This document shows, in pieces, positions 33,701-43,099 of a stretch of DNA of 64,000 nucleotides. The translations under genes and the position numbers were made by a program. Every line of letters starts with the position of its first letter. Positions within the stretch are counted from its first letter, which is position 1. The notes under the pieces were generated by a model, which was given only the letters and a program-made list of their open reading frames with translations, did no database searches and had not been told where the DNA came from. The DNA comes from Rhopalosiphum padi (lineage: Eukaryota > Arthropoda > Insecta > Hemiptera > Aphididae): positions 6,138,001 through 6,202,000 of the forward strand of contig NC_083600.1 of NCBI RefSeq assembly GCF_020882245.1. The letters run 5' to 3'.

Positions 33701-36262
33701 ATATCTCCCTATTTACTACTGTGGTACCTGCCGCCGTTTTTATTTTAACTCTTATTCTACTATATATAATACTCCTACGAGTGTTTGGTTGCGTATTCAT
33801 TCATATATAAGACATGTTTTTTACACATCAGCGTATCTTATTACAACAGCGAGAAGAAAGAAGTACTGGACCAGAGCGGACTGACCACGGACGGTACCGT
33901 GTTCTCGAGTCCGCCCAACAAGCGAACGAAGCTGCAAGTGCCGCCCATTAACGAGCGAGTAATGCTGTACGTGCGGCAGGACGCTGAGGACGTGTACACG
34001 CCTCTGCACGTCATACCGCCAACGACCCAGGGACTATTGAATGCTGTAAGCACAGACTTCATTTATTATTGAAGTACTTATTGACAAACAAGTATAAATT
34101 CTCTATTATTTTTTTTTTTTTTTTTAATGTATATTTATATACACGTACCTATATTATTATATAATCTTTTTAAATTTTAATTACATTTTTTAATCGAGAA
34201 AATATCCGTGCTGCTTTTGGATGATATTATTCTGTGCTCATCGCAATCGCCGCGCCTCTTTCCGTAGTTTTCCTGTTGCCTGCCCGACCCCTTTCCAATT
34301 GAATCCTCTCCAACGACTATGGACGACTATGTTGTACGCTTTTATTCCCTCTGCACCTGTTTTGGTGGAGTGTTCTCTCTTCCAACACAACTCATTGTGA
34401 TACGTCGTTTTCTAACAAAAACATTTTCGCTTTCTTATATCACTTATTTTTCGATTTGTTCTATAGAATTAGTATATTATATCCATTTATCGTTGTACTA
34501 AACTATAATGTTATTTTCCAAAACATTCGCATCTTTTGTATAATACAACAATAATTATTTCCGCTCGATAAAAATAATTATTTCTACAATTTATTATAGC
34601 AGTAAATTTCATTGTTTTTTTTCGTGTAACACTGGACTCTATATGTATTCATTGCGCTCAACACACAACTCACCATCTCCCAACACGCAATCGCTAAGCA
34701 CATTTATCGCTAAAAATTATAAGGATCCTATTTTTTTTTTATATTTTTATATTCGTGAAGCTTTATTAGGTTTATCCGTCTATCTATATAGTTTATATAA
34801 TATATAATATAGTATTTATAATATATATTATACATATTATTTCCTACAAACCACATTTAATCACGCTTTTATTTATTTTTAATTAAAATATTTTCAAAAA
34901 TTTATACATAATCAATTTATTAACCATCTAATTATTAATTTGTATTCACTATTTCACAAAACTATGGTGTGTATTGAAAGCTATGGGTCGGTAGCTTATC
35001 GCTCGGAGTAGTCAAATGTTTTCGTTAAAACCACCAGTTTTATAATAAACTTTAGAGCTTAGAAATACAAATTTTGTTCATGATCATTTTTGTGCATTAT
35101 GTTTTGGTAAAAATCTCGCACCGGATTCTAAACACAATAACCATTACTTCTAGAGCATTAAAATAACCATAATGATAATATATTTTCATGATATGTCATA
35201 TTGCTTGTTTTTTTAATGCAGCATGGCTTATTCTCGGATATTTTCACCTTCTCTCTGGTAAGTGGTACATCTTTTTATCTCTTAAGTATGTTTTTACCCG
35301 CTTTGCATGGCTACTAACATAGTTTTCCAGTGATCCTTTTTCGTCCAAACCATCACGATTATTTTTATATACTATACAAATTTAAACTTTCAAATCAAAA
35401 TATAACTTAAATTATCAATTAAGGAAAAAAAAATACTAGAGATGTTTGTCCATTTTTACTTTTTACTTTTTTTAACTTAGGAGTATATACATACTCCATG
35501 TTAATTTTTATTTCCCATTATTTTTCCAGATTGAGGCTAAGTACAAAATTTCTGCTTCCAGCATTAGTAACATGTATCGAAAAAACAAAAAAGGGTAAGT
35601 GGAAATGTTTGATTTTTTTTTAAGTTCTATTTAAATGCTTTTCCAATTTTTAAAAATACTGGGTCAAAGTCGACGGACGTATATGCTTTCCTGAATATAA
35701 ATATTATAATTTAACTATTAATAACAACAACGCTTTAGCAACTAATTTATTTCGAGTTCATAAAGCTCTTATAACCTACTTATACTATGTGAAAATAACC
35801 AAATATAAAAATAATATACTAAAAATTGGGTCTATGGAAGGACATCCGCAGAAAAGAACCAATTAAAAAAATAGGAGAAACTTTTTAAGGTCTTTTATAT
35901 TCAGAATGTTTACAAACTTCCCCCATGTTAATTGACTAACCAATTAAGATAAATTTCTGCGAATACCTATTCATATTATATTCAACATAAATTTGCATTT
36001 AAATACAACATTAAACTCATAGGTGAAAATACCTTACCTATATTCTGTAAAAAAAATTAAACATATTAGTTTAAAAACTTAATCATACCTATTTCCTCAT
36101 TTTAATAATTTTTTTTTTTTTTTTTACAGGATTACGGCCAAAATTGATAATGATATGCTCAAATATTATTGTAATGAAGATTCATTTCTATTGGAAGTCA
36201 GACATGCCGAAGAAAATGAGAACATGCTTGATATTATACTGATTGAATTTATGGACCATTAA
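2229..36262 (+). CDS. grh: Grainyhead (CP2/GRHL family) transcription factor, spliced gene
   Basis: This is a sequence-specific nuclear transcription factor; in insects grh drives epidermal barrier, cuticle and wound-repair genes. Coding exons: 2229-2536, 13067-14081, 14375-14517, 15347-15509, 21103-21214, 27378-27472, 28048-28104, 29070-29168, 32537-32716, 32905-33095, 33832-34045, [35222-35257 cassette], 35530-35594, 36130-36262. All junctions are GT-AG, all phases agree, and the sum is 2775 nt (924 aa; 936 aa with the cassette). Residues 1-440 are low-complexity Gly/Asn/Gln-rich activation sequence. The CP2 DNA-binding domain spans about 488-690, with GQFYGITMEY, MLMFREEKSPDDEIKAWQFW, VGCIEEVSHNAIAIYWNPLE and GYCQIKVFCDKGAERKTRDE. 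The ubiquitin-like dimerisation domain is about 815-924, from ERVMLYVRQ to YCNEDSFLLEV. The close match to remembered Drosophila Grh makes the family certain. Upstream isoform-specific exons cannot be excluded. Confidence 0.96.
2773..2793. repeat. (ATT)7 microsatellite
   Basis: Perfect ATT tandem repeat just inside grh intron 1, one of many short tandem repeats in this intron. Confidence 0.9.
9099..9335 (+). other. TATA box, 39-codon ORF and poly(A) signal cluster in grh intron 1
   Basis: A strong TATA word (TATAAAAG, 9099-9106) is followed by an ATG at 9215. It opens a 39-codon frame ending at 9334 that starts MGNRVFGKGAGANALG, continues with an Arg-rich stretch and ends in a hydrophobic tail. 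An AATAAA at 9330-9335 overlaps the stop codon. A GTGAGT splice-donor-like sequence lies between, near 9163. This could be a small intronic gene, an alternative grh promoter and exon, or chance. The product is not recognised. Confidence 0.2.
11925..11934. promoter_or_regulatory. Perfect Grainyhead consensus palindrome (AAACCGGTTT)
   Basis: AAACCGGTTT is the full palindromic site preferred by Grainyhead/GRHL dimers. It sits in intron 1 of grh itself, 1.1 kb before exon 2, in a moderately GC-rich non-repetitive stretch. This suggests a feedback site; occupancy is not shown. Confidence 0.4.
13067..14081 (+). CDS. grh: grh coding exon 2 (activation region)
   Basis: The acceptor TTTCGCAG and donor CAG|GTATGC bound 1015 nt, encoding residues 103-441. 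The exon is strongly GC-rich and low in complexity: Gln and Asn runs (about 13348-13432) and many Ser/Thr/Pro/Gly blocks, as expected of a transcriptional activation region. LKREPEDL (residues 151-158, K152 codon at 13212) and VKEEYGG (K229 codon at 13443) both fit the SUMO-acceptor pattern psi-K-x-E. Long open frames on the other strand and in other frames here are by-products of the GC-rich codon use. Confidence 0.95.
14375..14517 (+). CDS. grh: grh coding exon 3
   Basis: Encodes residues 442-488 plus two bases: SFDYNEMCQTPSMLGEH, then SRPWHDFGRQNDADKIQIPK, the conserved lead-in to the CP2 domain. The donor is chosen at AGT|GTAAGA, not at the GTGTAA two bases earlier, because only that choice keeps the frame into PKVFSNYGFRYY of the next exon. 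Intron 2 before it is 293 bp. Confidence 0.95.
14518..15346 (+). other. grh intron 3
   Basis: 829 bp with T-rich tracts and no gene. AAACCAGTTT near 14833 resembles a weak Grainyhead-type site. Nothing else stands out. Confidence 0.8.
15347..15509 (+). CDS. grh: grh coding exon 4 (start of CP2 domain)
   Basis: Encodes through residue 543: FSNYGFRYYLESPISTNQ, DDRVTYINKGQFYGITMEY and KPLTSQTVK. These are core CP2 DNA-binding-domain sequences. Acceptor TTCACAG, donor AAG|GTAAGA, ending in phase 0. Confidence 0.97.
16712..16745. repeat. (TG)17 microsatellite
   Basis: Perfect TG dinucleotide repeat of 34 nt in grh intron 4; likely polymorphic. Confidence 0.95.
16831..16944 (+). other. Possible alternative terminal exon in grh intron 4
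   Basis: After ...ATACATACAG (ending 16830) a frame opens with EELVKRRKMRKVQPIH and closes at a TAA at 16942-16944 (37 codons). Exon 4 ends in phase 0, so splicing to this acceptor would add these residues and stop, giving a Grh cut off inside its CP2 domain. The frame is non-repetitive apart from a short CACACA run. An open frame this short is fairly likely by chance, and the pyrimidine tract is weak. Confidence 0.15.
18766..18797. repeat. (TA)16 microsatellite
   Basis: Perfect TA repeat of 32 nt in grh intron 4. Confidence 0.95.
19346..19372. repeat. (AC) microsatellite
   Basis: 27-nt uninterrupted AC run in grh intron 4. Confidence 0.95.
21103..21214 (+). CDS. grh: grh coding exon 5 (CP2 domain)
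   Basis: Encodes SVVMLMFREEKSPDDE, IKAWQFWHGRQHSVKQ and RILDA plus one base of the next codon (residues 544-580). This is a hallmark block of the Grainyhead DNA-binding domain. Acceptor GCTTGCAG, donor GCCG|GTAAGT. Confidence 0.97.
24913..24920. promoter_or_regulatory. Grainyhead-type site (AACTGGTT)
   Basis: Exact match to the AACYGGTT Grainyhead consensus within grh intron 5. An 8-bp match in several kb of intron can arise by chance. Confidence 0.2.
25887..25908. repeat. (TC)11 microsatellite
   Basis: Perfect TC repeat in grh intron 5. (TC)/(GA) runs are also GAGA-factor-like, but no further evidence of function is seen. Confidence 0.9.
27378..27472 (+). CDS. grh: grh coding exon 6 (CP2 domain)
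   Basis: Encodes the end of DTKNSAGLVGCIEEVSHN and then AIAIYWNPLESPAK (to residue 612). Acceptor TTTTACAG, donor AAA|GTAAGT, phase 0 at the end. Confidence 0.97.
27473..28047 (+). other. grh intron 6
   Basis: 575 bp, AT-rich, with GTAAGT donor and TTTCAG acceptor. No gene is seen. Confidence 0.85.
28048..28104 (+). CDS. grh: grh coding exon 7 (CP2 domain, 57 nt)
   Basis: A small phase 0-0 exon encoding INVAVQCLSTDFSSQKGVK (residues 613-631), a near-invariant CP2 block. Acceptor ATTTCAG, donor AAG|GTGAGT. Confidence 0.97.
28105..29069 (+). other. grh intron 7
   Basis: 965 bp, AT-rich. No gene or strong repeat is seen. Confidence 0.85.
29070..29168 (+). CDS. grh: grh coding exon 8 (CP2 domain)
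   Basis: Encodes GLPLHLQIDTYEEPRD and VYHRGYCQIKVFCDK (residues 632-664). Acceptor TTTCCAG, donor AAG|GTAAGA, phase 0 at both ends. Confidence 0.97.
29169..32536 (+). other. grh intron 8 (3.4 kb)
   Basis: Low-complexity AT-rich sequence with TA repeats (near 30043-30060, 30355-30370 and 31750-31880). I see no exon or transposon in it. Confidence 0.75.
32537..32716 (+). CDS. grh: grh coding exon 9 (CP2 end, basic region)
   Basis: Residues 665-724. It starts GAERKTRDEERRAAKRKM and TATGRKKIDELYHPP, a highly basic DNA-contact and probable nuclear-localisation segment, then KPPVLFSPAEDIDK. Acceptor GTTTTAG, donor AAG|GTAAAT, phase 0-0. Confidence 0.97.
32905..33095 (+). CDS. grh: grh coding exon 10 (linker)
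   Basis: Residues 725-787 plus two bases. It encodes the variable linker between the DNA-binding and dimerisation domains, with the conserved islands LQGFYGHDTD, SPFLLHSG and TLKFHNHFPPDTH. The intron before it is only 188 bp. Donor CATAA|GTGAGT. Confidence 0.96.
33096..33831 (+). other. grh intron 10
   Basis: 736 bp, AT-rich, with one AACCGGTC Grainyhead-type word at 33219-33226. No gene is seen. Confidence 0.8.
33832..34045 (+). CDS. grh: grh coding exon 11 (start of dimerisation domain)
   Basis: Residues 788-859. Encodes VSYYNSEKKEVLDQSGL, PPNKRTKLQVPPINERVMLY, VRQDAEDVYTPLHVIPP and TTQGLLNA. It ends in phase 0 inside the first helix of the ubiquitin-like dimerisation domain, just where the cassette exon may be inserted. 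Donor GCT|GTAAGC. Confidence 0.96.
34046..35221 (+). other. grh intron 11a
   Basis: 1176 bp between exon 11 and the candidate microexon. AT-rich with long T runs; no other exon is seen. Confidence 0.8.
35222..35257 (+). CDS. grh: grh cassette microexon (36 nt, probably alternative)
   Basis: A pyrimidine tract and AATGCAG precede 12 codons reading HGLFSDIFTFSL, followed by a textbook GTAAGT donor. Both ends are phase 0, matching exon 11 and exon 12, so inclusion or skipping leaves the frame intact. Skipping gives GLLNA-IEAKYKIS, which is the layout I recall for Drosophila Grh, so inclusion would insert 12 hydrophobic residues within helix 1 of the dimerisation domain. Splice sites and phase are seen directly; use of the exon is inferred. 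Confidence 0.65.
35530..35594 (+). CDS. grh: grh coding exon 12 (dimerisation domain)
   Basis: Encodes IEAKYKISASSISNMYRKNK and K plus two bases of a Gly codon. The acceptor TTTTCCAG lies 272 bp after the microexon; donor AAGG|GTAAGT. Confidence 0.96.
35595..36129 (+). other. grh intron 12
   Basis: 535 bp, AT-rich, with a long T tract before the TTTACAG acceptor. Nothing else is seen. Confidence 0.85.
36130..36262 (+). CDS. grh: grh terminal coding exon 13
   Basis: Encodes GITAKIDNDMLKYYCNEDSF, LLEVRHAEENENMLDIILIE and FMDH, then TAA at 36260-36262. This is the C-terminal half of the dimerisation domain. Confidence 0.96.
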
Positions 36263-38060
36263 CAGCCAATCAAATTGTTTTTAAAATGAAAAATAAAACA
36301 CTTAAAAATTCCTATCAATTTACCAAGCTATGCTCATTTTTTTACACTTAACATTATATTTTGTTTAAGAAATATGTGAATTTATTCAAGTTGATTACGA
36401 TTATATTATATAGTTTTAAAATAGTTATTAGATCTAAATAAGATAGTGTACATAATTATAATATTATAGACTATGTTTATATTTAATTGCCATATGAACA
36501 TTCATGACGTTATATTTATTGTACTTAAGTGATTGATTGATCACACTATTATGATGACAAAAGTTTTGAAATTTGCGCACACCTTATGCTCAGTCAATTT
36601 ATTTTTAAGTTGTTTAATGAAACAGTATTTTAGAGATTTATTTAATTGGTCTTATTAATTAAGTTTATATATATAAATATATATATAGGTTAATAATTTT
36701 ATATGTATACATATATTTTTTATTAAGTAATGATTACTATTTTGCAGACATCAAAAATTAATTTAATGTGATAAACAAGAATAGTTATGAACTAATTTAG
36801 CTATTAAATTATATTTATACATTTAAATTTGATCAATTGTGATTTACAAATTTTGACTGCAAAGTATTCAAAACAAACTCTTTTGCTCAATTTTCATTTG
36901 AGAAACAATTTAGTTTTAAATCATCATGACAATACATTTTATCAATATTGTTTAATCGTTTATATTTTTGCTCATAAAACGTTGTCAATGGTATATCTTT
37001 TTGTTTTGTTTTTTTTATTTATTTTTTTTTTTTTATCAAGGGACGAGGATACTATTATTATTATAAGTAAACGTAGATCAAAACATATTTTGCCATGTTA
37101 CTTCGAAATTAATATTTTCAAAACGTTTTTTTGTACTTATCTTTTTTTTTGTAAATACATTTATTTTTAATTATTATAAAATAAAATATATTAATGTAGA
37201 GTTAATTAGTTTTATGTACTTAAAAGTATTATGTTTTGTTTTTTATTTATCTATTGTAATTATAAGTTCAAGTTAATTCGTGTTATATTTTAATTTTACC
37301 CAAATTTATATCAAATAATTATGTATTATGTTAAATGTAAATAATATAAAACGTAACGTAAAACATTCCAGTTAACTTTGAATTGTTGCTCTATTTATTA
37401 GTAAAACGATATATATTTCTTGCCATTTATGTTTAATTTTATTATTTTCAATCAATACAAAATGTATCTATCTTGAGATCTGTTAAGTAATCATGTAAAG
37501 TGGTCTAAACATCTGAAATTGCCAAAATTAGTATCATTTATAGTAACTTTGATCTCATGTTGCTGGTTGTTCAATATAAGACATTTTTTTTTTTTTTATC
37601 AAAATTAATTTTTAAAAGTATTAAAGTATTTAGTTAGTATTGAATTAAATTAAGGTTAGACCCAGCACGCATGATAATTTTTTGTGCAATTTTTATGCTA
37701 CAAACATTTCCATTATTCAATAAAATTATTAACAAATGTAGCCAAGACAGTGTGCCATTTTTATTTATTTTTTATCCCGAATGATTATATGATTTTGAAA
37801 GATGCATATGTTGCCACTTATTAAACCGACACAATTTATTATTGTAATAATCATACTATTTATTATTTTTATTTTTATTTTTTTTGTCAATACTGCCAAT
37901 ACTGATTAGTAATTGAATAACATGTTTATTATTGTCTTAACCATATGATTGTCAGTAATATATATATATATACATATATATATATATTTATGATATCATA
38001 ATATATTTGTATGTTCAAGCGTTTGTCGCCTTTTATGGTCAATAAAATGGCATTTTTGCA
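36263..38060 (+). other. Probable grh 3' UTR
   Basis: AT-rich sequence without genes after the grh stop. Possible poly(A) signals AATAAA lie at 36292-36297 (very proximal), 37719-37724 and 38041-38046. The extent of the 3' UTR is unknown; long 3' UTRs are common for this kind of gene. The last AATAAA is followed by a TTTTTGCAATAC tract. Confidence 0.4.
36292..36297 (+). terminator. Candidate proximal poly(A) signal of grh
   Basis: AATAAA starting 30 nt after the stop codon. Its use would give a very short 3' UTR; the later signals may be preferred. Confidence 0.35.
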
Positions 38061-38250
38061 ATACTTTTGAAATTATAATTTTAGTTTTGAATTTATGTCA
38101 AAATTATTTGTCGTTATGTTAAACATTGTATATGTTGATTGCAAAATTTTAGTTTAAAGTCCAATTATTTTATATATAATATATATATTTATATAATTCA
38201 TTGGAATTATTTATTTATTTATTCCCATATTCATATTAATACAGTACTGT

Positions 38251-38390
38251 CAGTGGTAACTACAAAGGGTGCAATGAACCCCCAGATTACTGTTTATATT
38301 TATGCACTATAAAATAGAATCTTGTAAATATAATTTTTTTTGTCTTCTTGCCTCACTCCTCAAAAAAAAAAAAAAAAATACACCACTAAC
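38251..38390. mobile_element. Possible hAT-like MITE remnant
   Basis: CAGTGGTAACTAC at the left and ...CACCACTAAC at the right form short, degraded inverted ends (CAGTGGT / ACCACTA). The interior, with GGGTGCAATGAACCCCC and a later A17 tract, resembles non-autonomous hAT elements common in aphid genomes. No clean target duplication is seen. Confidence 0.3.
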
Positions 38391-38452
38391 TCTACCACTT
38401 TTCAAAGTTAAGTAAATTTAAATGTAGTTTGAATTCAAACTATAATAGACTA

Positions 38453-38604
38453 ATGTCGGGTTGCATGAAAAATGTATACATTTAATGGTTCGATAAAATG
38501 TAATAATCCATTCATGGGCCATTAAATAGTAAATCATATTTAAGGAGCTATTAGCTCATTATTGATTCAATAAATGTTTAGTCATCGTTCATACAACCCG
38601 TCAT
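38453..38604. mobile_element. Short inverted-repeat (MITE-like) element
   Basis: The left end ATGTCGGGTTGCATGAA and right end TTCATACAACCCGTCAT are inverted repeats matching at 15 of 17 positions, bounding 152 bp of AT-rich non-coding DNA. The size and structure fit a MITE. No transposase and no certain target-site duplication, so the superfamily is not assigned. Confidence 0.5.
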
Positions 38605-38800
38605 AAATCTACTTAACTTGTCCGATTTTTGTTGTGTAATTTTTGTCTATAGTTTACGAAACAACGCATGTCAATAATTTAAAGTGTTTGTCAAGTACAG
38701 TTATCATTTTGTTACTTGTGTAGTTGTGTATCTATATTGCTTACAATACGCCATTCAACACACGATTATATTTATAAAAAAAATTACATAATATATTACC

Positions 38801-38850
38801 ATTGATTATAAATAGTAGTAGACTAGTAAATAGTACTATTTATAATCAAT
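38801..38850. repeat. 17-bp perfect inverted repeat (hairpin)
   Basis: ATTGATTATAAATAGTA at 38801-38817 is repeated inverted at 38834-38850, with a 16-nt loop. It is one of two neighbouring hairpins between the MITE-like elements. Confidence 0.85.
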
Positions 38851-38922
38851 GATATAACGTATATGATACAATAAATAATAGGTACTAGTGGTAGGTACTA
38901 CAAGATAATTTTTTGGGGCCTA

Positions 38923-38959
38923 CCACGATTAAAGATATATACGATATCTTTAATCGTGG
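38923..38959. repeat. 16-bp perfect inverted repeat with 5-nt loop
   Basis: CCACGATTAAAGATAT (38923-38938) pairs perfectly with 38944-38959 around the loop ATACG, giving a tight cruciform or hairpin. GGGCC-like words flank both sides, so it may be the closed end or junction of an inverted transposon. Confidence 0.85.
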
Positions 38960-39269
38960 GGCCAACACTATTAGCCCATGAGGAAGAACTGGTCTTGTTT
39001 CACTCCCGTCTCGCCATGCACAGTGCATGATAGCGGTGTATTATTATTTTTATTTATTTATAATATGCATTATTTTAATTTAATAAAAAATCAATTCACC
39101 TGAAAATCATTCTTGGTTTATTATATTCTGTGTTGAAGTTCTGGTTATAGGGCGGTTTTAATATTTTAACTTTAATCAAAACACAACACTGTGGAAATTT
39201 CTATAACATGAATTACGTGTACGCATTATTAATTAATTAACCTGTGGGCTGTGATCTTTATAATAACGG

Positions 39270-40027
39270 CAGTAAAACTTTGTTATGACAGAATTTATAA
39301 GGAATCGCTAGGTACCAACTTATTTTTCCGCTACAAAAGAGTTTCTGGTCCATGGAAACTAAAATAGGCCGATTATAAACTCTCCCTCGCAGGTATACTT
39401 CAGTACTACTACCTAATTTAATTTTAAAAATGTCGTCGTGGGCTACAATAATAGTCAAAATAGAAATAAAATAGAAATCATAACATAAATCAATGTACCA
39501 ATCAAAGGTAAAAATACTTTTAGCTGCTATGAGCTATAATATTATAGTCAAAATAAGACATAAAGTAAAAATAAATACAAAATATATTATAAATTAAAAA
39601 CATTTAAATTTAATTTTAATGATAATAATATGAACATACAGATTTCAAAAAACTTAAGGGTACCAATCTATTTTTTTTTTAATTTTGGTATGACTGTTTT
39701 TATTTATTTTATTTTGTTTATTGCAACTTTGGGTTTTTATGTACACTTCAGTTTGAAAATCTGGTTTACTGATTCATAGTGTAGCAATAACATTAAAAAC
39801 AACTCGGTAGAGTTTACATATTTCCAACAGGTAACCATAATGTTGGCCCAGAAGAATACACATTTCCTTCAGGTAAACATAATGGAGAGTTTACTATTTT
39901 TAAAAATCGGGATAGTTTACCACTGCCCCTGAAATATACGGGAAATAGGTTATACGAGACTGTTATTATTTTTTGCTATAAAGAAATTTCCATCTTACGA
40001 GGGATTCATTATAAGGAGGTTTTACTG
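39270..40027. mobile_element. Non-autonomous pogo/Tc1-like element
   Basis: The left end CAGTAAAACTTTGTTATGA and the right end, whose reverse complement begins CAGTAAAACCTCCTTATAA, match at about 15 of 20 positions. CAGTAAAACCTCSTTATA-type ends are typical of pogo/Tigger-like DNA transposons. A TA follows the right end; the left flank is CGG, so the left target TA is lost or mutated. The 758-bp interior has no transposase frame. Confidence 0.5.
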
Positions 40028-43000
40028 TATTATATTACAAATAAAAGATAAATAATGAAAATAAAAAATATATATATTTTTTTTAATTAGTTGTCTGAAA
40101 TATTAATATATTTTTCAAAGTTTTTCCTTACACAGTAACTCATAAGAGGCAATTTTTAATTGTTTTATATTGTTGCTACATAAAGATATGAAACGAATGT
40201 GTGCAGTTAATTAAACATTTGGAAGTATTGCAAAGACTGGTACCAAATTCAATTTTTTTATGATTTGAAGGTAACCCATAAAACTAATTTTTAAATAGAC
40301 GTATTGGCAATTGAATAACAAATATAATATACTTGAATAACGAACAGAAAATTAAATATTATTTTATTATTTTTAAAAAATTACCCATTGCAGATTTACT
40401 GGTTGACTAGTCTATAATAGTAATTTTATATATTTGTTTAATATTGTTTCCCTAGACAGATGGTGCCACTGGTTTATTCGTAGGTATTTTATTTCAATAC
40501 TCCGCGGACAAGAATTGCTCCATAATGCACTTACTTTTTAAATATTATATTATTAATAGTATAAGGAATTATAAATATATAATAAAATATATTTAGTGGG
40601 GGATAAAAGCTAAGTACTAATATACTGACAACTTACATAACGTCTCCGTTAAAAATATTATCTCTGACTCAATGGTATATTATTGAATTCAAATCCAAAC
40701 ATACATAAAAGTGACATAGGTACTCAATGAGACAATAACGAAATACAATTGGCATGCAAAACTAAACCTTAATCAGAGCGAGTTCCTCGGTTATTTTTCT
40801 TATTATTCCTGACCTTTGCTTTATGTTATTCATAGTCCTTATTCTTCAGTATTAAGGACATTCGATATAGGTATCAACTATTAAGGAGTTTAATATAGGC
40901 AATTTTCTATAAACTAGTGTGCAGGTCGTGTAAATGTTTACGTAATAATCATTATATTATGCCGTGTATCGTGTTCGTGTATGATGTATGAAGTTAACTC
41001 GAAGACGTCTTTCTTTATTATTTTTTTTAGTTCAATATTATAAACATTTTAAAATTATTAACGCTTGAATTTTTTTTTTGTCCATTTGAATACTCTAATA
41101 ACGCACATGATATAATATATACAAAGCAATATGAAACTAAATAGTAAATAGATAAATAAACAAATTTATATTGTATAAACAAAATTATCGTATTGAAACA
41201 ACCAACTTGAAGTTTTAACAATGATCAAATAATGAGTCATAAGCTGTATAGAGCACCTATCAACAATATATTATATCAATGACAGAATATTACCGGTTTG
41301 TGTGAGTAATATTAACAATCAAAGTCGAATTAGTATGATTGTCACAGCTTTGACAAATAATACTAGTATTATTTATTACCTAAGTAATATATGTATAATA
41401 CATCGTAAAGGTACTAGGAGTTTATAAATTAAACTTGAAATTATTATTATGTTTTTAAATTTTCTCTTGACGGACACTTTTATAATGCCGGATATGCGGC
41501 GTCAATTGCTGTAAATTGTAAACTACGCATTGATTTAATAGGTACATAAATCCATATACTTATTTGTATGATAATCTTCATGTATTCATACTTAACGATC
41601 GTTTCCGCTATGTCCATTCTTCCTGTTTGCTTCCTTTGTCCTACGCGTTCCTCTCCAGACATGTGTGCCGACTAAAACAACCAATAATACGTCACATTCT
41701 GTCTCTTCGTCCGCCACGTAATATAAGGTTATATTCATACATATTATAGTACCATATTATCCCATAATATTACTTTTATACATCAAATGGCGTAAATAAT
41801 TATGGTGTGAAGCAAACAAATTTAGTTTTATTATCCAATATTAGGCAAAGTGAAAATCGGTATTTGACGCGGTCTAGTGATCAAGACATGCAGCAATATA
41901 AACATAAAATATTTAAAAAAAAAAAGTGGAAACGGAAGAAAAAACGAAGTATAGAAAAACTATATGATCATATTTTATACTGATCAGTACGTATAATAGC
42001 ATGTACTTACCTAGTTACCTCCATGATAACATATATAATATATTAATATGTAACTTTCCAAAAAAATTATATTTCCATAACAAAAAAACAATAGAACCTA
42101 AGTGTTTAAATCAATTAAGTAGATACTACCTAACGTAAATACCTAATGTTTGTAATAAATATTAATTATTCTAAATATTTATATATAAAGTGTAAACGTA
42201 ATTCATTATATACATACCAAGAAAAAAATATATCGTAGTATGTAATATGTAATCATTTTGTGTGAAAAAATCAGTTATGTTTTAAACAAAAAAATTTAAT
42301 TTTTTGAAAGATTTATTAATTTATTTATGTTATACAGTGGAATTATCAACATATTATTCACTACCAATATTATTTATATAGATTTTAAACATATGGCAGT
42401 TTTACAATATCCTGTCACGAATGCCGCATATTATAATTTATAACATTGCAATCATCTAATTTATTTCGATTCTCAAAATCAGAAGTGAAAATTATTACAA
42501 CACATACGCTAAAACGGACAACAATTCGGTAGTTTTGATCATGAACCTGGAAGCGAATGAGCTATATTAACAGACATTTAAGATGTAGGTAAATTTACTG
42601 ACAATAGTATTATGCGATGATTTATATTATATAAGCGACTTGACCAATTGACATTGAAAAATATTAATTTGGTAACGTTTACTTTATTATATATACAAAC
42701 AATATTGTGTTTTTATTTTATAACGTATAATACTATAATAAGAATATTTAATTTTATATTAAAATATTAATTTTGACGCAATAGTAATAAACTAATAAAT
42801 CACAGTTTCTTTTTACTATAATAAGGGACAATTGTATTGGCGGACATTCAAATATTGTAAATGCCCCACATCGCGAATATTGTTCGTAAAGATTCAACGT
42901 TCAAAATATTTTCTATCAATTTTTTTCGACTACTAAAATTTCTTGTTTTCAAACAGAAACACACACGCCCGTAACGGTATCAACATAATAATATATTACG

Positions 43001-43099
43001 TATATTACGTATATCCTATCCTATATATATATACGAACACAGAGTACATGACTGTCGTGGCTATAATATCGTATATACACACAGTCATTTTTACCTCTA

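Larger units (their letters stand above)
38061..43099. other. Intergenic region between grh and trehalase
   Basis: No gene. AT-rich DNA with a cluster of small inverted-repeat elements at 38250-40030 (listed separately). From 40030 to 43099 I see only AT-rich sequence, short tandem repeats and a few poly(T) tracts. Confidence 0.7.

Noticed and set aside
34319..34501. 60-codon frame between grh exon 11 and the microexon
   Set aside because: Hydrophobic AT-rich frame with no splice sites in phase with grh.
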